Of a stretch of 64,000 nt of DNA, positions 12,560 to 20,022 are shown one piece after another. The translations under genes were made by a program, and so were the position numbers. The notes under the pieces are model-generated. The model saw only the letters and a list, made by a program, of their open reading frames with translations. It was not told the origin of the DNA and ran no database searches. Origin of the DNA: Xanthomonas hortorum (GTDB lineage Bacteria; Pseudomonadota; Gammaproteobacteria; Xanthomonadales; Xanthomonadaceae); assembly GCF_024339125.1 (NCBI RefSeq), contig NZ_CP101417.1:2677001-2741000 (forward strand), written 5' to 3'. Positions within the stretch are counted from its first letter, which is position 1, and the number at the start of each line of letters is the position of its first letter.

Positions 12560-13276
12560 ATGAAGCCGTCCCCCCTCGCGTGTTGTCTGTCGTTGCTGTT
12601 GCTCGGTGTCGTGCCGTTGGCGCATGCGCAGGATGAAGAAGCGCCAGCGTCGCCCTTCAGTGGCACCTTTGCGGTCACCAGCGATTATCTGTTCCGCGGT
12701 ATCTCGCAGACCAATGAAGAGCCCGCCTTCCAGGCCGGACTCACGTACACGACGCCGTTCGGCGTGTACATCGGCACCTGGACCTCCAATGTTGATTACG
12801 GTGCGGGCGATCCGGATTGGGAAGTGGATGGCTTTGTCGGCTACAACACCGATCTGGGCACGAACTGGAATTTCGATGTGATGGTCAACCGCTACCAGTA
12901 CCTGGGAGCGGGCGCGTCCAACTACGCCGAACTGATCACCAAGACCACTTTTTTGAAGACCTATAGCTTGACCGTTGCCTATACCAACGATCTGTATGGG
13001 TCGAAGACCGACGGCTATTACTACGCGCTCGATGCCAACTGGACGTTGCCGTACGACTTCACGTTCGGCGCGCACGCCGGGCACAGCGTTTATACCTCGG
13101 CGCTCAGTCAGGTGGATCACGATTACAACGACTTCGGTGTGAATGTCGGCAAGGCGTTCGGTCCGCTGGGTTTGAGCGTGGGCTATTACGACACCAGCGA
13201 AGCGGCCGAATTCGGCTTCGGTCGGCAGAATTCGCAGAACCATCTGGTTGCGACTGCGACGGTCACCTGGCCTTGA
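12560..13276 (+). CDS. TorF-family putative porin
   Basis: Putative outer-membrane beta-barrel protein of 238 residues. It has a signal peptide (MKPSPLACCLSLLLLGVVPLAHA, then QDEEAP). The mature N-terminus FAVTSDYLFRGISQTNEEPAFQAG is the hallmark of the family, written here as two parts: FAVTSDYLFRGISQTN and EEPAFQAG. Many alternating aromatic and polar stretches follow, and the protein ends in a membrane-strand signature (VATATVTWP). A GGAG site sits about 8 nt upstream of the ATG. It is flanked by repeats on both sides and stands alone; the transported substrate is unknown. Confidence 0.85.
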   Translation: MKPSPLACCLSLLLLGVVPLAHAQDEEAPASPFSGTFAVTSDYLFRGISQTNEEPAFQAGLTYTTPFGVYIGTWTSNVDYGAGDPDWEVDGFVGYNTDLGTNWNFDVMVNRYQYLGAGASNYAELITKTTFLKTYSLTVAYTNDLYGSKTDGYYYALDANWTLPYDFTFGAHAGHSVYTSALSQVDHDYNDFGVNVGKAFGPLGLSVGYYDTSEAAEFGFGRQNSQNHLVATATVTWP

Positions 13277-13469
13277 TGGCGATCGACTAAATGGCGGCTC
13301 TGACAACGTGGCCGGGTAGTTGTGAGGCGGGAAGAGTTGATGCTCGGATGCTTCAGCATCTACATCTAAGGGATGCTTAGGAATCTAGATTTCGGCTGGC
13401 TTGTTTTGGAGTGTTTGCACAGTGCGGATAGGTCGCTTGTAGAGCGGCTGATCTGCTACTTGGATGCAG

Positions 13470-13577
13470 GGTCCTTGCCCGCCCACCATCGCGGGACACG
13501 CCGCAAGTACGTCCATGTAGGCTCTTACGCGGCATCCATGCCGCGTAAGGTCCCGCGACGGTGGGCGGGCAAGGACC
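13470..13577. repeat. Nested hairpin element (108 nt)
   Basis: Outer arms of 28 bp, 13470-13497 and 13550-13577, are inverted copies with one mismatch (they begin GGTCCTTGCCCGCCCACC and end GGGCGGGCAAGGACC). Inside, CTTACGCGGCAT (13524-13535) and ATGCCGCGTAAG (13538-13549) form a perfect 12-bp hairpin with a 2-nt loop that abuts the right outer arm. The asymmetric 26-nt segment 13498-13523 lies unpaired on the left. From memory this element type is common in Xanthomonas intergenic DNA. Confidence 0.75.
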
Positions 13578-13763
13578 AATCAAGATGGTCGGTGTGCGTA
13601 GCTCTTCTCAAAGCAACCCGCAACCTGTCTGGTGCGGTGAGGGCACCGCGCCCTCGACCCACTGAGTCTTTGCCTGCAATCCTCGCCGACCCTGCGTTCT
13701 TGAAGCGCTCCGCTCGCACCTGAGGATTGCCCGCTGCGTTTGTCAGCACTCTGAAGATGGACA

Positions 13764-13793
13764 CGCAAAAGGCGCCTCGCGGCGCCTTTTGCG
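13764..13793 (-). terminator. Terminator downstream of tdh
   Basis: Perfect 13-bp stem CGCAAAAGGCGCC (13764-13776) and GGCGCCTTTTGCG (13781-13793) with a 4-nt loop. Read on the minus strand it lies 19 nt after the tdh stop and includes a T-run. It is symmetric, so it may also stop plus-strand transcripts. Confidence 0.8.
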
Positions 13794-13811
13794 TTCAAGC
13801 GTATTGGCCGA

Positions 13812-14834
13812 TCAGTTCCAGCTCAACACGACCTTGCCGGCCTTGCCTTCTTCCATCAGGTCGAAGCCCTTCTGGAAGTCGTCGATCGGTAGTTGATGGG
13901 TCAGCACCTTGTGCAGGGGGAAACCTGACAGCACCAATTGGGTCATCTTGTACCAGGTCTCGTACATCTTGCGGCCGTAGATGCCCTGTACGGTGAGGCC
14001 CTTGAAGATGATCTTGTCCCAGTCGCAACCGGCGCCGCGCGGCATGATGCCGAGCATGGCGATCTTGCCGCCGTGATACATGCAGTCGAGCATGTCGTTG
14101 AAGGCACGCGGGTTGCCGCTCATTTCCAGGCCCACGTCGAAGCCCTCCATGTGCAGGTCGGCCATGACGTCCTTAAGCGATGTCTTGGACACGTTGACCA
14201 CGCGGGTGGCGCCCATGTCGGCGGCCAGCTTGAGACGGAAATCGTTGACGTCGGTGACCACCACGTTGCGCGCACCGATGTGCTTGCAGATGCCGGCGGC
14301 GATGATGCCGATCGGGCCGGCGCCGGTGATCAGCACGTCTTCGCCGATCACGTCGAATTCCAACGCACAATGCGCGGCGTTGCCGTACGGGTCGAAGAAC
14401 GCGGCCAGCTCGGAGGGAATCTGGTCCGGGATCGGCCACAGGTTGCTGGCCGGCATCACCATGTATTCGGCAAATGCGCCATTGACGTTGACGCCGATGC
14501 CGACCGTGTTGGGGCATAGATGTGGGCGGCCACCGCGGCAGTTGCGGCAATGGCCGCAGACGATGTGGCCTTCGGCCGAGACGCGCTGGCCGACCTGGTA
14601 TCCGGTCACGGCCGAACCGAGCTCGGCCACACGGCCGACGAACTCATGGCCGATGGTCAGGCCGGGTGTGATGGTGCGCTGGCTCCACTCGTCCCACAGG
14701 TAGATGTGCAGATCGGTGCCGCAGATTGCGGTCTTTTCCAGCTTGATCAGCACCTCGTTGGGGCCGGTGCTGGGGACGGGAACCTGTTCCAGCCAAATGC
14801 CCTTGTTCGCTTCGCGCTTGACCAGCGCCTTCAT
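13812..14834 (-). CDS. tdh: L-threonine 3-dehydrogenase
   Basis: Oxidises L-threonine to 2-amino-3-ketobutyrate with NAD+, the substrate of Kbl. The 340-residue zinc MDR enzyme has catalytic-zinc residues Cys38 (TAICGTD) and His63-Glu64 (IGHEFVG), structural-zinc cysteines 93, 96, 99 and 107 (CGHCRNC), and the NAD fold [14 protein letters not shown] start at 14834 ([20 protein letters not shown]) because it aligns with the known Tdh N-terminus; an ATG four codons upstream at 14846 is an alternative. The frame is open much further upstream, but that part lies in repeat DNA. kbl sits 5.6 kb away on the same strand. Confidence 0.96.
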   Translation of the reverse strand: MKALVKREANKGIWLEQVPVPSTGPNEVLIKLEKTAICGTDLHIYLWDEWSQRTITPGLTIGHEFVGRVAELGSAVTGYQVGQRVSAEGHIVCGHCRNCRGGRPHLCPNTVGIGVNVNGAFAEYMVMPASNLWPIPDQIPSELAAFFDPYGNAAHCALEFDVIGEDVLITGAGPIGIIAAGICKHIGARNVVVTDVNDFRLKLAADMGATRVVNVSKTSLKDVMADLHMEGFDVGLEMSGNPRAFNDMLDCMYHGGKIAMLGIMPRGAGCDWDKIIFKGLTVQGIYGRKMYETWYKMTQLVLSGFPLHKVLTHQLPIDDFQKGFDLMEEGKAGKVVLSWN

Positions 14835-15230
14835 CGTCTGCGCCATCTGGCGGGACCTGCTGAGTGAAAGTAAGGCGGCGATTATAGGCGTCGCGAGGTT
14901 TGCGCCATGCGGCGGTGCGGTAATGGGCGGTGTTGGCTGACCCGGATCATGGCGGGGTAGGGATCGATGGAGCCCTTCTCCCATCGGGAGAAGGTGGCGC
15001 GCAGCGCCGGATGAGGGGCGCCTCAGAGATTTACCAGTCCCTGCAATGACCAACGCGTCGCTACGCGCCTTCAGAAGTGACGCGCCGACTGCTTCGCCCG
15101 TACCCTCACCCAAACCGCCGCTCCGCGCCCCGGCCCGCGCTTGCGGCGCGGGCGTTCCCAGCCACGCGCGCCAGTGGCGCGCAAGCCGCGCCTTTTCGCC
15201 CCGCAGGAGAGGGGAAAAGGCGCCGGCAAC
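14835..15230. repeat. Composite inverted-repeat element between tdh and the TonB receptor
   Basis: This 396-bp gap has no gene. One arm, CCTTCTCCC (14974-14982) and GGGAGAAGG (14986-14994), is followed by GGATGAGGGGCGCC. The facing arm has GTACCCTCACCC (15100-15111) and ends near GGAGAGGGG (15206-15214). The same two arm types occur at 32301-32482 in the other order, so these are two copies of one composite element. GCGCCTTTTC (15189-15198) and GAAAAGGCGC (15213-15222) form a hairpin 9 nt beyond the TonB receptor stop and could act as its terminator. Confidence 0.65.
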
Positions 15231-17576
15231 TCAGAACTTCACATCCAGACTCATGAAGTATTGCCGCGGCGCGCCGACCACCATGGTCTGGTTGTAGCCA
15301 TCCGGATCGGAGGCGACGTAGCCGTTGGTGCCGGTGCTGGCGAAGTAGCGCTTGTCGGTGAGGTTGGTGATGTTGAGCGCCAGCGCCACATCGGCCACTC
15401 CGCCCACACGACCGAAGTCGTAACGCGCGCCGGCGTTGAACAGCCAGTACGAGGGCACCTGCGAATCGTTGAGGAAAGTGATGTAGCGCTTGTCGACGTA
15501 CTTGCCGTCCAGATCCAGGCGCAGGTTGCCGAGTTGGTAGCTGGCGCTGGAGGAGAACATCAACGCCGGGATGCCCACCACGTCCTTGCCGGAGGTGGCG
15601 ACCACGCCGTTGTTGAGGTAGTCGTCCTGATAGCGCGAGCGATTCCACGACAGCGAATTCAACCAGCTCAGGCCTTCCATCGGACGCCACATCAACGCCA
15701 GGTCGGCACCGGCGCTGTGCACCGCGCCAACATTGCTCAGGATCGCCGCGCAGGTCTGCACCGCGGTGCACGGCGAGGTGGTCAACAAGCGGTTGGAGAA
15801 CTTGGTGAAGTAGGCGTCGGCCGACAGCTGGAACTGCGCATCCTGCACGCGGTAGCCCACCTGCACGGTCTGCGATTCTTCCGGCTCCAGCGTCGAGCGG
15901 CTACGGTCGAACGCGGCCTGCGAGGTGCCGAACGGGGTGAAACCGAAGGCGGCGATGTTCTTGCTGTAGGAGGCGTAGATGTCCTGGCGCTCGTCGAGTT
16001 TGTAGTTCACGCCAACCTGCGGCAGGAAGTTGTCTTCAGCGCGGATGCGTCCCTGTGCCAGCGCGGTGGTCGGCACCAGCGATTGCGCGCGCGTGGTGGT
16101 GCTGAGCGCCTTTGCGCCGTAGTTGAGGGTCAGGCGATCGTCGAGCAGGCGCACGGTGTCCTGCAGGTACAGCATGCGGGTCTGGGTGGTGTAGCGCTGC
16201 AAAAAGTCGCGACGGAACGGGGTCTGCGCTTCGTACACGTTGTACAGCGAGGTGTAGCCCTCGTTGCCCAGCGCGAAGTAATTGCGCCCTTGCGTGGTGC
16301 GTGCATTCTCGGCCCACACGCCGGCTTCCAGATCGTGATTGCCCCACGACCACTTCAGTGCGCTGGTACCGCCGAAACGGTCCAGGCCATAGTCGGTGGT
16401 GCGCATCGACACCGGGATCTGCGCCGAGGTGACGACATAAGGCGTCACCCATTGCCCCTCGCCGCGATTGGCGTGGTAGTAGCCGGTAGCATCCAGGGTT
16501 GCACCGCCGAACACGAACGTGCCCGACAAGCCTGCCAGGTTGTCGCGACGCAGACCACCGCCTGCGTAGTAGCTGGCATCCAACCAACTGTAATCGTCGG
16601 GCAGCCCCGCCAGCGATTGCGGGTAGCCGTTGGCCACGCCGCTGGTGGCACCGGTGTTTTGATACGCACGCGCCATCTGCACCGCAGTGGCCCAATCCGG
16701 CTGCAGATAATCGTAGTCCCAGCCCAGCGCGCGCTGGCTGGTCAACGACAGATCCATGTAGTCGTACTCCTTGCGCCGCGAAGTATCCACAAACAGGCTC
16801 AGACGGTTGCCTTCGCCCCATTGGTACACGGTCTTGAGGTTGGCTTGCTCGGACTGCTGGTCGCCGAAGCCCTTCCACTTGTCGGTGGTGGCATTGGCAT
16901 AAGACAGATACGCCGACAAACCATTGCGATCGCCGGTGTCGCCGCGCACGAAGGTGCGACGCGTCGCATCGCTACCCACCGTCTGCACCAGCCGCAGGCC
17001 GGGCGTGGTCTGCGGGTCGGCCGAATAGAACTGCATGGTGCCGCCGAGATTGGTGTTGGACGCAGTACCGAGCGCGCCGGCGCCTTGCGCGATCTCCACC
17101 GAGCCGAGGTTTTCCGAAATGATGGCGCGCGTGATATGCAGGCCGTTGGTGACGCCGTAGCTCATGTTGCCGAGCGGAATGCCATCGAGTGTGTAGCCGA
17201 GCCGGCTCTGATCGAAGCCATGCAAGGTTACCTGCGTGGACCATTCGTAGGTGCCGAACGGGTCGGCCGATTGGAACTGCACGCCCGGCAATTTTTCCAC
17301 TGCCTTGAAGGCGCTGCTGCCCGGTGTCAGTTGCTCGATGTCCTGCCGGCTGATGCGCTGCACCTGGCGCGTGCTGCCTTGCGAGACCACGTTGATCGCA
17401 TCCAGCTGGGTGGCATTGGTTGCGGTATCGGCGGTGGTGACTGGCGCATCCGCGACCGGTGCGTCTGCAATGGCAGCCGGATCGGTAGCCGTTGTGGCGG
17501 CAGATGCCATGACGGGAAGCAGCGCTGCCAGGGCGAGCGCCAGCGGAGTGACATGAAAACGACGAGTGCAAGTCAT
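15231..17576 (-). CDS. TonB-dependent outer membrane receptor
   Basis: Energy-dependent outer-membrane importer of 781 residues. It has a signal peptide (MTCTRRFHVTPLALALAALLPVMASA), an N-terminal plug domain (STRQVQRISRQDIEQLTPGS; GFDQSRLGYTLDGIPLGNMS), a long 22-strand barrel and a typical C-terminus (NLTDKRYFASTG ... YFMSLDVKF). The ligand is unknown. It is divergent from the phospholipase C gene, and the 195-bp gap holds a Pho box oriented toward the phospholipase; shared phosphate control is plausible. One inference is uptake of a phosphorylated product of lipid breakdown. The start at 17576 is chosen from the signal peptide; the longer frame upstream has no signal character. Confidence 0.92.
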   Translation of the reverse strand: MTCTRRFHVTPLALALAALLPVMASAATTATDPAAIADAPVADAPVTTADTATNATQLDAINVVSQGSTRQVQRISRQDIEQLTPGSSAFKAVEKLPGVQFQSADPFGTYEWSTQVTLHGFDQSRLGYTLDGIPLGNMSYGVTNGLHITRAIISENLGSVEIAQGAGALGTASNTNLGGTMQFYSADPQTTPGLRLVQTVGSDATRRTFVRGDTGDRNGLSAYLSYANATTDKWKGFGDQQSEQANLKTVYQWGEGNRLSLFVDTSRRKEYDYMDLSLTSQRALGWDYDYLQPDWATAVQMARAYQNTGATSGVANGYPQSLAGLPDDYSWLDASYYAGGGLRRDNLAGLSGTFVFGGATLDATGYYHANRGEGQWVTPYVVTSAQIPVSMRTTDYGLDRFGGTSALKWSWGNHDLEAGVWAENARTTQGRNYFALGNEGYTSLYNVYEAQTPFRRDFLQRYTTQTRMLYLQDTVRLLDDRLTLNYGAKALSTTTRAQSLVPTTALAQGRIRAEDNFLPQVGVNYKLDERQDIYASYSKNIAAFGFTPFGTSQAAFDRSRSTLEPEESQTVQVGYRVQDAQFQLSADAYFTKFSNRLLTTSPCTAVQTCAAILSNVGAVHSAGADLALMWRPMEGLSWLNSLSWNRSRYQDDYLNNGVVATSGKDVVGIPALMFSSSASYQLGNLRLDLDGKYVDKRYITFLNDSQVPSYWLFNAGARYDFGRVGGVADVALALNITNLTDKRYFASTGTNGYVASDPDGYNQTMVVGAPRQYFMSLDVKF

Positions 17577-17678
17577 GGGGGAATCCTGTTCGGGCACGGC
17601 TGAGGGCGGACGCACGGTGCAAGACCGACGTTTCGCGACGCAGGGTGTCAACGACTCATGAAACATTGATGACGGTCG

Positions 17679-17712
17679 CTGTCTTAAAACTGTCGCGCTC
17701 GCCCGCTATACG
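17679..17712 (+). promoter_or_regulatory. Pho box and -10 of a PhoB-dependent promoter before phospholipase C
   Basis: CTGTCTTAAAACTGTCGC at 17679-17696 matches the E. coli Pho box consensus, two 7-nt repeats with a 4-nt AT-rich spacer, at about 16 of 18 positions. Exactly 10 nt later comes TATACG (17707-17712) as a -10. This is the geometry of E. coli phoA. The start of transcription would be near 17719, about 50 nt before the ATG at 17772. Confidence 0.75.
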
Positions 17713-17771
17713 TGTCGTGTCCCGCCGCCACCTGCGGCCACGCACCCGTATTTCTGCAAGGTTTCGCATCC

Positions 17772-19853
17772 ATGACGTCTTCCCCCTCGCGCCGTGATTT
17801 CCTCAAGCGCGTTGCCGCGCTGACCGCCGCCGGCGCCTTGCCGTCTTCGATCGGCCGCGCACTCGCGCTGCCGGCCAACTCGCGTACCGGCACGCTGCGC
17901 GACATCGAACACGTGGTGATCCTGATGCAGGAAAATCGCTCGTTCGATCATTACTTCGGTGCGCTGCGCGGCGTACGCGGTTTCGGCGATCCGCGCCCGC
18001 TGCAGTTGCGCGATGGGCATCCGGTATGGAGCCAGCCGGCAAAGGACGGTCGTCGTTTGTTGCCGTTCGCCTTCGATTCACAAAACACCTCCGCGCCGTT
18101 GATCAAGAGCCTGGATCACTCCTGGAAAGCCGGCCACGGGCAGGACCCGGCGCGCTGGGCCGAGTACGACGCGTGGGTGCCGTACAAGGGCGAACTGACG
18201 ATGGGGTATTTCCAGCGTCACGACATTCCGTACTACCACGCGCTCGCCGATGCGTTCACCATTTGCGACGGCTATTTCTGTTCGCTGCACGGGCCGACCA
18301 ACCCCAATCGCATGTATCTGTTCACCGGCACCAGCGGCCCCAGCGTGGGCAATGTCGGTGCGCAAGCGGTGACCAATGCCGACGACGGCAACTGGACCGC
18401 CGACATGGCGCGCGACAAACCCGGTTACGCGGCTATGGACTGGACCACCTATGCGCAGCGTCTGCAGGCCGCGGGTGTGGATTGGCGCGTGTATCAGGAA
18501 TACGACAACTTCGGCTGCAACTCGCTGGCGTATTTTTCGCACTATCGCGATCTGCAGCCCGGCGACGAACGCTATCGGCGCGCGCGTGCGTGCGTGCCCG
18601 GTTCCACTGCGGAAAATGCCGCCACCACGCAGGCCGATCATCTGGTCGCCGCGATTGCCGCCGATGTGCAGGCCAATCGTTTGCCGCAGGTGTCGTGGGT
18701 CGTTCCGCCCACCGCCTATTGCGAACATCCGGAAGCACCGCCGGCCTACGGCGAATCGCTGGTGGCGCGCCTGATCGATGCGCTCACCGCCAATCCGCAG
18801 GTCTGGGCGAAGACTGCGCTGATCATCAATTACGACGAGAACGACGGTTTCTTCGATCATGTGCCCGCGCCATTGCCGGCGCTGGATGCGCACATGGGGC
18901 GCAGCAATGTCGACACGCGTGGCGAAGTCTACGAGGGGCTGCCGATCGGTCTTGGCATCCGTGTGCCGATGCTGGTGATCTCGCCGTGGACGCGCGGCGG
19001 CTGGGTCAATTCGCAGGTGTTCGATCACACCTCGGTACTGCGCTTGCTGGAGCGCCGTTTCGGCGTGGCCGAGCCCAACATCAGCCCGTGGCGGCGTGCG
19101 GTGAGCGGCGATCTGACCAGCGTGTTCGATTTCCGCAAGCCGGACGATTCGGCGTTGAGCGCGTTGCCGGCGATTGGCGACTATCGCGCACGCACCGCCG
19201 CGGTGAGCGGAAAACCGCTGCCGGTACCGCCGACCACCGCGCGCATGCCGCGACAGGAGCCGGGACAACGTCCGGCGCGCGCGTTGCCGTACGCCTTGCA
19301 GGTGCATGCGCGTGTGCAAAACGAAGACGGTGTGCAACTGCAGTTCGTCAACAGCGGCGCGGCTGCTGCGGCATTCAACGTCTACACCAGCGCTGCAAGT
19401 GGCGGCCCGTGGTACTACACCGTGCTGCCCGGCACGCAGCTCGACGATGTACCGCTTGGCGCTGCACACAACGGTGCCTATGCCTTGAGCGTGCATGGGC
19501 CGAATGGATTCCTGCGCGAGTTCGCGGGCGAACTTGCCGCCGCTGTGACGCAATCTGCAGCGCCGTGGCTGGAAGCCAGGCAGGACGGCGAAATGCTGGT
19601 GCTGGAACTCGGCAATGCCGGGCGCCAACCGTGCACGCTGCAACTGCGCGCGCTGGATTACGCAGACCCGACCCCGCGCGCCGTGCAGCTGGCCGCAGGC
19701 CAACGGCAAACCATCCGCTTGCCGTTGGCAGCAAGCGATCACTGGTATGACGTTGTCGTGGAGCAGCCCGGTGGGGCATTCCGCCGGCGTCTGGCCGGGC
19801 ATCTGGAAACCGGCAAGCCCAGCCGCAGCGACCCGGCGTTCGGTCGCGCCTGA
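17772..19853 (+). CDS. Tat-exported phosphocholine-type phospholipase C
   Basis: Hydrolyses phospholipids to diacylglycerol and a phosphorylated head group outside the cytoplasm. The 693-residue protein starts with a twin-arginine signal (SPSRRDFLKRVAALTAAGA, Arg7-Arg8). The phosphoesterase domain begins with the metal-site motif VILMQENRSFDHYFGALRG (Glu54, Asn55) and continues with SLHGPTNPNRMYLFTG, IINYDENDGFFDHVP and ISPWTRGGWVNSQVFDHTS. Two C-terminal Ig-like domains follow from about residue 505. The start is set by the Tat signal at 17772. A Pho box precedes it, so expression under phosphate starvation is expected. Choline specificity is inferred from family resemblance. Confidence 0.93.
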   Translation: MTSSPSRRDFLKRVAALTAAGALPSSIGRALALPANSRTGTLRDIEHVVILMQENRSFDHYFGALRGVRGFGDPRPLQLRDGHPVWSQPAKDGRRLLPFAFDSQNTSAPLIKSLDHSWKAGHGQDPARWAEYDAWVPYKGELTMGYFQRHDIPYYHALADAFTICDGYFCSLHGPTNPNRMYLFTGTSGPSVGNVGAQAVTNADDGNWTADMARDKPGYAAMDWTTYAQRLQAAGVDWRVYQEYDNFGCNSLAYFSHYRDLQPGDERYRRARACVPGSTAENAATTQADHLVAAIAADVQANRLPQVSWVVPPTAYCEHPEAPPAYGESLVARLIDALTANPQVWAKTALIINYDENDGFFDHVPAPLPALDAHMGRSNVDTRGEVYEGLPIGLGIRVPMLVISPWTRGGWVNSQVFDHTSVLRLLERRFGVAEPNISPWRRAVSGDLTSVFDFRKPDDSALSALPAIGDYRARTAAVSGKPLPVPPTTARMPRQEPGQRPARALPYALQVHARVQNEDGVQLQFVNSGAAAAAFNVYTSAASGGPWYYTVLPGTQLDDVPLGAAHNGAYALSVHGPNGFLREFAGELAAAVTQSAAPWLEARQDGEMLVLELGNAGRQPCTLQLRALDYADPTPRAVQLAAGQRQTIRLPLAASDHWYDVVVEQPGGAFRRRLAGHLETGKPSRSDPAFGRA

Positions 19854-19980
19854 GCCGGCGCCCGGCCATGGCTGGAGCGACGCCTGCCCGGCCAGGCGGG
19901 GCGGCGCGCAGCGAGCACACCGGCAGGAGCGCTGGATCAGGGCGCGGACCCTGCCGTTGGTCATGGGGTCCGCTGCGGAT

Positions 19981-20005
19981 GTGAGGGTTACACTGTAACG
20001 CTCAC
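19981..20005. promoter_or_regulatory. Operator-like palindrome before the S46 peptidase
   Basis: GTGAG (19981-19985), GTTACA (19987-19992), centre C, TGTAAC (19994-19999) and CTCAC (20001-20005) form a 25-bp interrupted palindrome with only one mismatched pair (G/G) outside the central base. It ends 17 nt before the ATG at 20023. The symmetry suits a dimeric regulator; the regulator is unknown. Confidence 0.45.
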
Positions 20006-20022
20006 CTTTCCGGGGCTGTGCG

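Larger units (their letters stand above)
13277..13811. other. Non-coding stretch between the TorF-like gene and tdh
   Basis: No gene is convincing in these 535 bp. They hold a large nested hairpin element at 13470-13577 and the tdh terminator at 13764-13793, described separately. The text between, 13578-13763, has no plausible coding frame and no structure I can name. Confidence 0.5.

Noticed and set aside
15141-17603. An 820-codon open frame opposite the TonB receptor
   Set aside because: Shadow of the real gene; the receptor's signal peptide, plug and C-terminal strand decide the coding strand.
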